From assembly GCF_030052995.1 (NCBI RefSeq), contig NZ_JASJPW010000007.1:1-64000 (forward strand): a DNA stretch of 64,000 bases, given 5' to 3'. This document shows, in pieces, positions 48,141-57,968 of this stretch; the stretch's first letter is position 1; the number at the start of each line of letters is the position of its first letter. The notes beneath the pieces were generated by a model. It was not told the DNA's origin and searched no databases. It saw only the letters and a list, made by a program, of their open reading frames with translations. The position numbers and the translations under genes were made by a program. This DNA comes from Gemmobacter sp. 24YEA27 (GTDB lineage: Bacteria; Pseudomonadota; Alphaproteobacteria; Rhodobacterales; Rhodobacteraceae).

Positions 48141-50112
48141 ATGACCGTGATCCATGAAACCGTCGATATGGCGATCAATCTCCCCGATGGCACCAGGCTC
48201 TCGGCGCGCAGCTGGATCCCGGAGGATGCAGTGGCGCAGCCGGTTCCGGCGATCCTCGAATTTCTGCCCTATCGCAAACGCGATGGCACCGCAGAGCGCG
48301 ATCAGATCACCCATCCCTGGTTTGCCGCTCGGGGCTACGCCTGCCTGCGCGTCGATATGCGCGGCTGTGGCGAATCCGAGGGGCTCTTTGACGACGAATA
48401 TTCGCCGCAGGAGATGCAGGACGCGCTGGATGTGATCGACTGGATCTCGCGCCAGGACTGGTGCTCGGGCAATGTCGGCATGATGGGGATTTCCTGGGGC
48501 GGCTTCAATTCGCTGCAGGCTGCGGCCAATCGCGCGCCCGCGCTGAAGGCGATCATCACGCTTTGCTCGACCACCGACCGCTTTGCCGATGACATCCATT
48601 TCAAGGGCGGCTGCCTTCTGGGCGAGAATATCGGCTGGGCTGCGACGGCGGCTTCCTGGTTCTCGCCACCGCCGGACCCGGCGCTGGCAGGCGAGGCCTG
48701 GCGCGATATCTGGCTGAACCGGCTGGAGAAAATGCCCTTCCTTGCACAGACCTGGCACGAGCGTCAGAACCGCGATGCCTATTGGAAACATGGCTCGGTC
48801 TGCGAGAATTATGATGCGATCACGGCGGCAGTCTTTGCCATTGGCGGCTGGCATGACGGCTATCGCAACACTCCCTCTCATCTCGCGACCAATCTGACCG
48901 CACCGGTGCGCGCGCTGATGGGCCCCTGGAACCACAAATATCCGCATATGGCGGTGCCCGGACCCCGGATCGGCTTTTTGCAAGAGGCGCTGGCCTGGTG
49001 GGATCACTGGCTGAAAGGCATCGGGAACGGCGCCGACCGGGCCCCGGCCTATACCGCCTGGCTGATGGACAGCGTAAAGCCCGCAACCTCTTTCGGGCAT
49101 CGTCCCGGGCGCTGGATTACCGAGGCCGAATGGCCCTCGCCCGGATCACGCCACGCATCTTCCACCTTGGCGAGGCCCGGCTGGGCGACACCCTGCCCCG
49201 CTTTCGTGCAGCAGGCGCGCCCCTCGACGGCGGTCGGGATGGCGACGGGGGAGTATTTCCCCTTTGGCTTCGGCCCGGGTGAATTGCCCGATGACCAGCA
49301 GGGTGATGACGCGCTTTCGGCCTGCTTTGACTCGACATGCTGAATGACACCTGCGACATTGTCGGTGCACCGCGTGTCACCCTGACGCTCAGCGCCGATC
49401 AGCATCGCGGACAAATCGCCGTGCGGCTTTGCGATCTGCGCCCGATGGCAGTTCGGCGCTGATCACGATGGGCGTCCTGAACCTGCGCCACCGTGACGGG
49501 TTTGAGGCAATGAAGGATCTCGTCCGGGCCAGCCCACAGAGGTCACGCTGGATCTGGACCAGATCGCCTACCGCCTGCCCGAAGGCCACCGGATGCGAAT
49601 TGCTGTTTCCACCAGCTACTGGCCCTTCATCTGGCCCGAACCCGAGCCTCTGACGGTGACGATCTCGGGGGCAGCCTCTCGTTGCCGCTGCGCCCGCTGG
49701 CGACAGGTGACGAGATCAGCTTTCCTGAACCGACCGGCGCTCCGCCTCTGGCGCTTAAATACCATTCGGAAACACTCGAATCGAAACATGTCGAGACCGA
49801 CCCCGCGACCGGCGAAACCCGGATCATCATCTCCGGCACCACACCACTGACCGAGGATCTGACGCACGGCCTGACCACCGGATCGAAAATCGAGGAAATC
49901 TGGTCGATCCGGGACGGCGACCCCGCCAGCGCGAGGGTCGATATCACCTGGGATCGCAGCCTTGGCCGGGGAGACTGGCAGACCCGCAGTCGCGTTCTGA
50001 CCAGTCTCTGGGGCGACGCGGAAGATTTCCACATCGTTCAGCGCATCCAGGCCTGGGAGGCGAGAGGCTGGTCTTTGACCGCCATCACCAGGATTCTGTG
50101 CGCAGGCTGTAA
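48141..50112 (+). pseudogene. CocE/NonD-type hydrolase, multiple frameshifts
   Basis: An alpha/beta-hydrolase of the X-Pro dipeptidyl-peptidase S15/CocE family (cocaine esterase, glutaryl-7-ACA acylase relatives), cleaving esters or amides. AILEFLPYRKRDGTAERDQI, ACLRVDMRGCGESEGLFDDE, nucleophile Ser118 in GMMGISWGGFNSLQ, and GGWHDGYRN with the Asp. From 49140 the frame shifts about five times (RITPRIFHLGEARLGD, GEYFPFGFGPGELPDDQQGD, ITWDRSLGRGDWQTRSRVLT), ending ERLVFDRHHQDSVRRL at 50112; the restored protein is about 655 residues, as expected. The first shift is a CCCC run one base short. First gene of the + strand operon. Confidence 0.88.
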
Positions 50113-50172
50113 GCCGCTGACAATCCGATAAAAAAGCATCCTCAGGATGCAAGACAGGAAGGGACCGGAACA

Positions 50173-51749
50173 ATGACCGTGAAAGAGATGACCGGCGTAT
50201 CGCGCCGTGGTTTCATCGCCTCATCACTTGCGCTCGGGGCAGCGGGGCTTGCGCTGCGCGGCCACCCGGCTTTGGCCCAGGTCAGCACGGAAGGCGGTCG
50301 CCTTCGCGCAAGGCTTTATGCCGATATCTCGAATCTCGATCCGGCCTTCTGGACTTCGGGCTCGGATGCGCTGGTGATGGAATGCATCTTCGCCTTCGCA
50401 ATGCAGTTCGAGACCGGCACGAATGAATTCAACGCTTTGCCACTGGCGCTGAAAGCGCTGAATGTGATCGATGACACCCATATCGGCTTTGAGCTGTATG
50501 AGGGCATCCTCTATTCCGGCGAATATGGCGAAATGACCGCCGAGGATGCCAAATTCTCCTGGGAACGCATCGCGGATCCGGCGGTACAATCGCCCTATGC
50601 GGCGGATTGGGCGCAGCTGGATCATGTCGAGGTGACCGGTCGCTATAGCGGCACCATCTTGCTGAAATCGCCCTTCGCGCCCTTGTTCACCACCACCCTG
50701 CCCGCAACCAGCGGCATCATCCTGCCCAAAGCCGCGATTGAGGCGGCGGGTGGTCAGTTCTCGACCGAACCGCCTGTGACCTCTGGCCCCTACCGCATCC
50801 GCGAATGGCAGCCGCGCACCCGGCTGGTTTTGGAAAAGAACCCCGATTTCACGCTGTTCGATGTCGCATTCGATGAGCTCGTCCTGATCCCGATCGAAGA
50901 CCCCAAGACCGCCGAGCTGGGCTTTGAAGCGGGCGATCTGGATCATGCGCAGACCTCGATCTCGTCGATCCCGCGCTTTGCTGCCGTCGCACCGAATGGC
51001 GGGCGCTTTGATGAGTTTACGGCGCTGAACTATTACTGGCTTGGCATGAATGAGGCCAATGCCGATCTGACAGATCAGAAAGTGCGCCGCGCCATCCAGC
51101 ACGGGATCGACCGCGATGCGGTGGTCGAGGCCGCCTATCTGGGGCTGCCTCGCCCGCCGCCGGGATCATCGCGCCGGGCCTTGCGGGGCACCGCGCGGAA
51201 AACACCTATAATTACGACCCCGATCTTGCCCGCAGCCTGCTGGCCGAGGCCGGGGTGCCGAATCTCAATGTCACGCTTTCAATCCAGCAGACCGCCGAAG
51301 ATCTGGCCGCCGCCCAGATTATCCAGGCGCTGCTCGCCGATATCGGCGTCACCGTGCAGATTGACCAGTATGAAAGCGGCAGCTTCTGGAGCCTCGGGAT
51401 CGAGGCCGATGGCGATCAGTGGAAGAGCCTGCAGCTCTTCCTCTTCAGCTTCACCATGCAACCCGATCCCAGCTGGGCCACCGCCTGGTTCACTTCGGAG
51501 CAGGTGGGCGTCTGGAACTGGCAGCGGTTCAGCAATGAGGAATTCGACCGGCTGAACCAGGAGGCCTCGACCGAGCTGGACATGGAAAAGCGGGGCGCGA
51601 TGTATTTCCGCATGCAGGAGCTGATGGAGGAATCTGGCGATTTCGTCTTCCTGACCTTCGAGCCGATCGGCACCCTGACCGCCGCAGGCGTCATGCCCGC
51701 GATGCGGCCCGATGGCTGGCCGATCCTGTCGCGTTTCACAAAGGCCTGA
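50173..51749 (+). pseudogene. Peptide ABC transporter substrate-binding protein, one frameshift
   Basis: A periplasmic solute-binding protein of family 5 (DppA/OppA-like), about 525 residues when repaired. A Tat signal (SRRGFIASSLALGAAGLALR, residues 9-28) leads to ARLYADISNLDPAFWTSGSD, GILYSGEYGEMTAEDAKFSW and VTSGPYRIREWQPRTRLVLE. A break near 51150 changes frame from VRRAIQHGIDRDAVVEAAYL to GIIAPGLAGHRAENTYNYDP, then ALLADIGVTVQIDQYESGSF to the end. It captures peptides or similar for the importer encoded next. Confidence 0.92.
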
Positions 51750-51758
51750 TTTCCTGCG

Positions 51759-52702
51759 ATGCTCAGCTATCTTGCCAGGCGCATCCTTCTGTCGGTCGCG
51801 GTAGTCCTCACCGTGATCGCAGCCCTGTTTGCGATGATGCATGCCATTCCCGGTGACGCGGTCAGAACCGCGCTTGGCCCGCGCGCAAGCGAGGCAATGG
51901 TCGAGGCTTATCGCGTGAAAATGGGGCTGGATCAGCCGGTTCTCGTGCAGATCTGGCGGTTTTTCAGCACCATTTTGCAGGGGGATCTGGGCAGTGATGC
52001 CATATCGGGTGTACCGGTTGCACGGATCATCCTCGCGCAGCTTCCCGATACGCTTTACCTCGTCGCCGGTGCGATGGTGGTCGCAGTGGTGCCCGGCATC
52101 TGGCTGGGCGTGATGTCCGCCACGCATCGCGGCAGCCTTTTTGACCGGGTGACCTCGGTCCTGTCGGTCTCGGTCATGGCGGTGCCGTCTTTCGTGATCG
52201 CGATCTATCTCCTGCTGATCTTCGCCATCCACCTGTCCTGGTTCCCGCCATCGGCGCGGGCGAGGGTTTTGCCGACCGGCTGCACCGGCTGGTCCTGCCC
52301 TCGGTCGCGCTCGGGCTGGCCTGGATCGGCTATATCGCACGGATCCTGCGCGCCTCGATGCTGGAGGTGATGGGCGAAAACCATATCCGCACCGCCCGCG
52401 CCTTTGGACTGTCGGAGCGGCGGATCATGTTTGATTACGTGCTGCGCATCGCGCTTTTGCCGACGATCACCGTCCTTGGCATGGGGATCGGCCAGATGCT
52501 GTCCGGCGCGGTCTTTGCCGAAATCGTCTTTGGCCGCCGCCGGCATCGGCAAGCTGGTCTACGATTCCATCGCAGCGCGGAATTACCCCATCGTGGTCGG
52601 CACTCTGCTGGTGACCACCGGCTTCTTCGTCTTGTTAACCTGATTGCCGATCTGCTGATCGCCTTCCTTGACCCGAGGGTGCGCAATGTCGTCAGCCGTT
52701 GA
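51759..52702 (+). pseudogene. Peptide ABC transporter permease (DppB-like), three frameshifts
   Basis: An inner-membrane permease. MLSYLARRILLSVAVVLTVI and GDAVRTALGPRASEAMVEAY are the typical DppB start, followed by several membrane helices. After 52250 the next frame reads LVLPSVALGLAWIGYIARIL, LEVMGENHIRTARAFGLSER (the EAA loop contacting the ATPase) and further breaks near 52540 and 52638 are needed to reach VNLIADLLIAFLDPRVRNVV. Two of the breaks are a base missing in a run. It overlaps the next start by 17 bases. Confidence 0.9.
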
Positions 52703-53569
52703 TACCGCCACCGCAGCTGTGGTGAAAAAGCCGCGCAAAGCCAGAGGCGCCATGCGTCGCCTTGTCAGTGACCCTCTGGGGGCGCTTGGGCTCGGGCTGA
52801 TCGTGGTGACGGTGCTCGCCGCCCTTGCGGCGGGGCTTTTGCCGCATGACCCGGTCAAGCTGAACCCGATGGTGCGTTTCGCCGCGCCCGGGGCCGAACA
52901 CTGGCTGGGCACCGACAATCTGGGCCGCGATCTCTTTACCCGCATGCTATATGGTGCGCGGATTGCGCTGGTGATTTCTATCGGGGCGACAGTGGCGTCA
53001 CTGCTGGTCGGGCTGCTCTTCGGCGTATTGGCGGGGTTCGGACGCGCTGGCTGGACAGTATCCTGCTTTTGCTGATGGATGCGATGAAAAGCGTGCCCAC
53101 CGTCATGTTGGCACTGGTCCTGATCACATGGACGGGGCCAAGCCTCTGGGCGGTGTTGCTGGTTGTGGTGCTGGTCAATGGCCCCACCTATGCGCGGATC
53201 GTGCGCACCCAGGTCCTCGCGCTGAGGAATGCCGAATTTATCGAGGCAGAACGCGCTCTTGGTGCCGGTTTCCTGCGCGTCGCAAGCCTGCATGTTGTCC
53301 CGAATATCATCGGCCCGCCGCTGATCCTTGCGGCGATGGATATCCCGATCGTGGTCGGGATCGAGGCCGGGCTCAGCTTCCTGGGCCTTGGGGTACGCCC
53401 GCCGACGCCGTCCTGGGGCACCATCCTGTTCGACGGGTTCTCCTATATCCGCGACAGCATCTGGATGGTTGTGGCCGGTGGTCTGCCCATCGTCATCACC
53501 GCGCTTGGCTTCACCTTCCTTGGCGAGGCGCTGCGCGACACGATTGATCCGAAACTGGCAAAGAGGTGA
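52686..53569 (+). pseudogene. Peptide ABC transporter permease (DppC-like), one frameshift
   Basis: The second permease. A cytoplasmic N-terminus (KKPRKARGAMRRLVSDPLGA) precedes helix 1; HWLGTDNLGRDLFTRMLYGA is the strongly conserved DppC motif. Near 53045 one base is missing and the frame continues LLLLMDAMKSVPTVMLALVL, EFIEAERALGAGFLRVASLH (EAA loop) and GLSFLGLGVRPPTPSWGTIL. About 293 residues repaired, the normal length. It starts within the 3' end of the DppB-like gene. Confidence 0.92.
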
Positions 53570-53570
53570 T

Positions 53571-54573
53571 CATGTCCTGGATGCCAGCGATCCGGTCCTG
53601 ACGGTCAGCGGTCTGACCCTTTCCTACGACATCCCCGCAGGCGAGCTGAAGGCGCTGCGCGATGTGAACCTGTCCATCGGCAAAGGCGAGATCGTCGGGC
53701 TGGTGGGCGAAAGCGGTTCGGGAAAATCGACACTGATGCAGGCCATTCTGGGCCTCTTGCCGGGGGCTGCGCAGATCAGGTCAGGTTCAATCCGGTTCGA
53801 GGGACAGGATCTGACCGGCCTTTCCTCCAGACAGATGCGGGGACTTTTGGGCGACCGGATTTCCGTCGTCTTCCAGGACCCGATGACCGCACTGAACCCG
53901 GTTCTGACCATCGGGCGGCAGATGATCGACATCCAGCATCGCAGCAAACTCAGCCGCCGCGAAAAAACGCGCCCGCGCCATCGAGATGCTGGCCCGCGTG
54001 CGTATCCCGGACCCCGAAAGCCGGATCGACCGCTATCCGCATGAGTTTTCGGGCGGAATGCGTCAGCGTGTGGCGATTGCCATGGCAGTGATGGCAAAGC
54101 CTGCGCTTCTGGTGGCGGATGAGCCGACCACGGCGCTGGATGCCACGCTGGAAATCGCCACGATTGACCTCTTGCGCGAGCTGCAGTCCGAAATTGGCTG
54201 CGCGGTGCTTTTCATTACCCACCATCTGGGGGTGGTGGCTGAACTCTGTGATCGTATCGACATCATGTATGCGGGCGAGATTGTCGAAAGCGGCGCAACC
54301 GGGGCCGTCTTCCAGGACCCGCGCCATCCCTATACGCAGCTGCTCTTTGCCTGCGACCCGGCGCAGATCGCCAAGCCGTTGCGGCATCTGCCCTCTATCG
54401 GCGGCAATCTGCCGGATCTGACCGCGCCGCCGCCAGGCTGCATCTTTGCCTCGCGCTGCCCGCGCGCGGATGAGACCTGCACGACCGGCCATCCCGCCGA
54501 TCATAAGGCCGGCCAGTCCGACCTGGTGCGCTGCCATTACCCGCTGGCCCCAAGGCTGGAGATTTCCACATGA
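53571..54573 (+). pseudogene. Peptide ABC transporter ATPase (DppD-like), two frameshifts
   Basis: A nucleotide-binding subunit. An ATG at 53571 enters a stop after nine codons; one extra base gives LDASDPVLTVSGLTLSYDIP. Walker A is GLVGESGSGKSTLMQAILG, Q-loop ISVVFQDPMTALNP. A second break at an A-run near 53965 leads to IEMLARVRIPDPESRIDRYP, signature HEFSGGMRQRVAIAMAV, Walker B LLVADEPTTALDATLEI, and the Cys-rich C-terminus of Opp-type ATPases (CIFASRCPRADETC). It overlaps the partner ATPase by four bases. Confidence 0.92.
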
Positions 54574-55531
54574 CCCCGCTTCTTTCCGTGCGCAATCTCG
54601 ATGTTTCTTACCCGGTCGGCGGGCTGATGGCTAAATTGCGCGGCGCAGGCCAGTTGCAGATCGTCGCCGGGGTCAGCTTTGACCTCGCCCGGGGCGAAAC
54701 CATGGCGCTTGTCGGCGAAAGCGGTTCTGGCAAGACCACACTGGCCCGCGCGATTGCCGGGCTGGGCGGCCTCGTCTCGGGCGAAATCCGTTTTGACGGA
54801 GCCCCCCTCAACACCTCCGGACGGCAGATCCGCCGCGATATCGCATTCATCTTTCAGGACGCGGTCAGCTCGCTCAGCCCGCGCCTGACGGTGCGGGCGC
54901 TGTTGCGCGAACCCTTTGCCATCCATGGAATCCAATACCCCGAAGGCGAGGTGGAGCGGCTCTTGCGTCTTGTCGGCCTGCCCGCCACCATCGCCGAACG
55001 CCGCCCGCATGAGCTTTCCGGCGGCCAGGCGCGGCGCGTTGGGGTGGCACGTGCCCTGGCCCTGAAACCGCGCCTTGTGATCGCTGATGAGCCCACTGCA
55101 GGCCTTGACGTCTCGGTGCAAAGCGAGGTGCTGAATCTGCTCAATGATCTGCGCACAAGGCTGGGGCTCTCTTTGCTGATCATCACGCATAACCTCAACA
55201 TCGTGCGCCATATCGCCGACCGGATGGCGATCATGTATCTCGGCCGCTTTGTCGAAACCGGGGACACCGCGCCGGTTTTCGCGCATCCGCACCACCCCTA
55301 TACAGCGGCGCTGCTTTCGGCCAATCCGATCATCGACCCGAGGCCCGCAAGACACGGCTTTACCTGAAGGGCGAAGTGCCCGGCCTTGTGCGGCGCCCGA
55401 AGGGTTGCGAATTCCACAGCCGCTGCCCCTTTGTGCGGGACCTGTGCCGCAGCACACCGCCGTCGCTGCGCGAGGAAGGTCCTGTCAGCTATACCTGCCA
55501 TTTCCCGATGGAAGCCTCCGTAAATGCCTGA
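54570..55531 (+). pseudogene. Peptide ABC transporter ATPase (DppF-like), one late frameshift
   Basis: The second ATPase. Walker A ALVGESGSGKTTLARAIAGL, Q-loop IAFIFQDAVSSLSPRLTVRA, signature HELSGGQARRVGVARALALK, Walker B LVIADEPTAGLDVSVQSE. After IIDP (55340) a CCCC run is one base short; the other frame gives EARKTRLYLKGEVPGLVRRP and CEFHSRCPFVRDLCRS, ending at TGA 55529-55531. The next gene starts at 55524, overlapping by eight bases, so all transporter genes and the peptidase form one operon. Confidence 0.92.
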
Positions 55532-57797
55532 ATCTGCTGATCTGCGTCTGCCCGCCGAGGCCGAATCCCGCCTGCCCGCCGCCTTTCGCGCCGCCTGCCG
55601 CAACCTGACAGTGGCACCTTACTGGCTGGACACGGGTCGCTTCTGGTATCGGCGTGAGACGACGGGGCTGCCGGAATATGTGCTGGTGACAGTTACCGGC
55701 GCGCGCACGCCCGCATTCGACCATGCAGCTTTGCGCGAAGCATTGCAGGATGACGCCGCATTCGCTGCGCTGATGATCCTTGTGGTCGCGGATGGTGCTG
55801 TCATCCTCGCCTCGGGACGGGATCGCTGGCGTTTCGCACAAGGTCAGCTGACCCCGCTCGCGCCCCGCCCCAATGCCGATGACGAAAGCCTGTCCCCGGA
55901 TGGCCAATGGGTGCTTTACCGCGAGGCGGGCGATCTCTGGCTGCGCCCGGCAGCGGGTGGCACGTCACGGCGGCTGACCGATACCGCAGAGCCGCATTTC
56001 GAATGGGCAAAATCGCCGGATCAGAGCCTTGAGACCGTACATCTGCAGCTCAGGGGGATCCGGCTGCCGCCCGTCGCGCTCTGGTCACCGGATTCGCGCA
56101 GGATTTTTACCTATCAGCTGGATGAGCGTGCCGTACGCCGGATCGCTCTGGTGCAGAACGTCACCGAAGATGGTGGCCCGGGTCCGATCCTGCATGAATT
56201 GCGCAATGCTTTTGCAGGTGATGAAGCCCTGCCCATCGCGCATCAGGCGGTGATTGAGGTCGACAGCGGGCGCATTGTCCCATGCGGCCCGGCAGATGTG
56301 ACCGAGACCTCCGGCCTTGAGAAACGCGAAGCCTGGTGGAGCCGCGACTGCACCCGCATCTTCTGGCTGGAGCATGACCGCCATGAGCGCGAGATCACGC
56401 TGATCGAAACCGACGCAGAAACCGGTGCCGCCCGCCGGGTGATCTCGGAGACATCCGCGCGGTTTGTAGACATCCATATGGCCTATGGCGGCATGCCGAA
56501 TATCTGCCTGTTGGACGCCACTGATGAACTGATCTGGTTTTCGCAACGCGACGGATATGCGCATCTCTACCTCTGCCGCCTCAGCACCGGGGCGGTGATC
56601 CGGCAGATCACGGCAGGTGACTGGCCGGTGGTCGAGATCCTCGCAGTGAACCCGGACAGCCGCGAGGTGATTTTCCTCGCCGGCAGCGGTGAGAACAGCC
56701 GCGATCCCTATGCGCGGCGTATCTGTATTTCAGGCCTCGATCATGACACGATGCGGGTGCTGACGCCGGAAGCGGCAGACCATGCGCCCTTCCTGCGCGA
56801 GCTGGGCTGGGCCGAGCTGATCGAGGCAGGTGCGGGTCCTGTTCCCCGCCCCCTCTCACCCGATCTGGCGCATATCGTCGTGACCAGCGCGACCGCCGGT
56901 GATCTGGGCGAGACCCGGCTTTTGCGCATCGCGGACCATGCGGTTGTGACAGTCCTGGAATGCGGCAGTTTCGATCTTGATCTGGTCACGCCGGAACGGG
57001 TCGAATTGCTGGCCGCCGATGGCGAGACGCGGCTGTTCGGGATGCTCTGGCGCCCGGTGAACATGGCAGCAGATCAACGCTGTCCGCTGCTCGACATGGT
57101 CTATCCCGGCCCGCAATGCATTCAGACCCCGCGCTCGGCGCTGCCGCATGACGAGGTCGCAAAGCTCGCAATGGTTCATGCCGCCACTGCGCTCGGTATC
57201 GCGGTTCTGATGATGGACGGGCGCGGCACGCCGTGGCGATCAAAGGCGTTTCACGATCTCTGCCATGGCAATCTGAGTGATCCGGGGTTCCTCTCGGACC
57301 ATGTCGCCGCCTATCCGCAGCTGGCCAGAAACCGACCCTGGCTGGACCTGTCCCGCATCGGGATCATGGGTCATTCCGCCGGTGGTCATGCTGCAGCGCG
57401 TGCCATCCTCGCCCATCCCGGCACCTACCGCGCGGCCGTTTCCACCGCAGGCAGCCATGATCTGACCGGCTATAACCGCTGTTGGCCAGAAAAATGGCAG
57501 GGCCCTCTGGTCCGCAACCCCGATGGCAGCACAAGCTATGACAGCGCCTGCAATGCCCGTCTGGCCCATGCGTTGGAAGGTAAGCTGCTGATCGGACTTG
57601 GCGATATGGATGAAAACGTGCTGCCCGCGCTCAGCCTGCAACTTGCAGCAGCACTGACCAAAGCGGGTAAGTGCTATGACATGCTGATTGCGCCAAACGA
57701 CGATCACGCCACGTTCAAAAGCAACCCCTGGGTCCAGCGCCGCCTGTTGGACTGGATCGCGCGCGCGCTGTCAGCCACTTCGGTGGACTGCAACTGA
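55524..57797 (+). CDS. S9 family serine peptidase (DPP IV-like)
   Basis: A 757-residue prolyl-oligopeptidase-family enzyme with no signal peptide, so probably cytoplasmic. The N-terminal beta-propeller (about 40-520; SPDGQWVLYREAGDLWLRPA, FSQRDGYAHLYLCRLSTG) precedes the catalytic domain with VYPGPQCIQTPRSAL, nucleophile Ser618 in GHSAGG, Asp696 in GDMDENV and His728 in NDDHATF. It would cut dipeptides or small peptides brought in by the ABC importer upstream; it overlaps the last ATPase gene by eight bases. Intact. Confidence 0.93.
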   Translation: MPESADLRLPAEAESRLPAAFRAACRNLTVAPYWLDTGRFWYRRETTGLPEYVLVTVTGARTPAFDHAALREALQDDAAFAALMILVVADGAVILASGRDRWRFAQGQLTPLAPRPNADDESLSPDGQWVLYREAGDLWLRPAAGGTSRRLTDTAEPHFEWAKSPDQSLETVHLQLRGIRLPPVALWSPDSRRIFTYQLDERAVRRIALVQNVTEDGGPGPILHELRNAFAGDEALPIAHQAVIEVDSGRIVPCGPADVTETSGLEKREAWWSRDCTRIFWLEHDRHEREITLIETDAETGAARRVISETSARFVDIHMAYGGMPNICLLDATDELIWFSQRDGYAHLYLCRLSTGAVIRQITAGDWPVVEILAVNPDSREVIFLAGSGENSRDPYARRICISGLDHDTMRVLTPEAADHAPFLRELGWAELIEAGAGPVPRPLSPDLAHIVVTSATAGDLGETRLLRIADHAVVTVLECGSFDLDLVTPERVELLAADGETRLFGMLWRPVNMAADQRCPLLDMVYPGPQCIQTPRSALPHDEVAKLAMVHAATALGIAVLMMDGRGTPWRSKAFHDLCHGNLSDPGFLSDHVAAYPQLARNRPWLDLSRIGIMGHSAGGHAAARAILAHPGTYRAAVSTAGSHDLTGYNRCWPEKWQGPLVRNPDGSTSYDSACNARLAHALEGKLLIGLGDMDENVLPALSLQLAAALTKAGKCYDMLIAPNDDHATFKSNPWVQRRLLDWIARALSATSVDCN

Positions 57798-57809
57798 CCT
57801 GATTACCGG

Positions 57810-57875
57810 GCCCCGGAGTGTCTGATCCCTGGGTCTGATGGCGCGCTCCTTTCTTTGGAATGAAAGGATGCGCCA
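57810..57875 (+). repeat. IS481-type end fragment with inverted repeat
   Basis: TCCTTTCTTTGGAATGAAAGGAT near 57848-57870 lies within GGCGC...GCGCC arms, forming a stem. It closely resembles the 5' part of the IS481-family fragment near 5910-5940 (TCCTTTCTCTGGAGTG then GAAGGAT). The 57798-57968 gap holds only this remnant and no transposase core. Confidence 0.5.
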
Positions 57876-57968
57876 TGCGCACGCAAGCTGTCCTGGCAGA
57901 CTGCCTGTCCGCATCCATGATCTCATCGTCGTTGGAGACCAGCAAACCTCAGATCACAGCTCTCGTCA

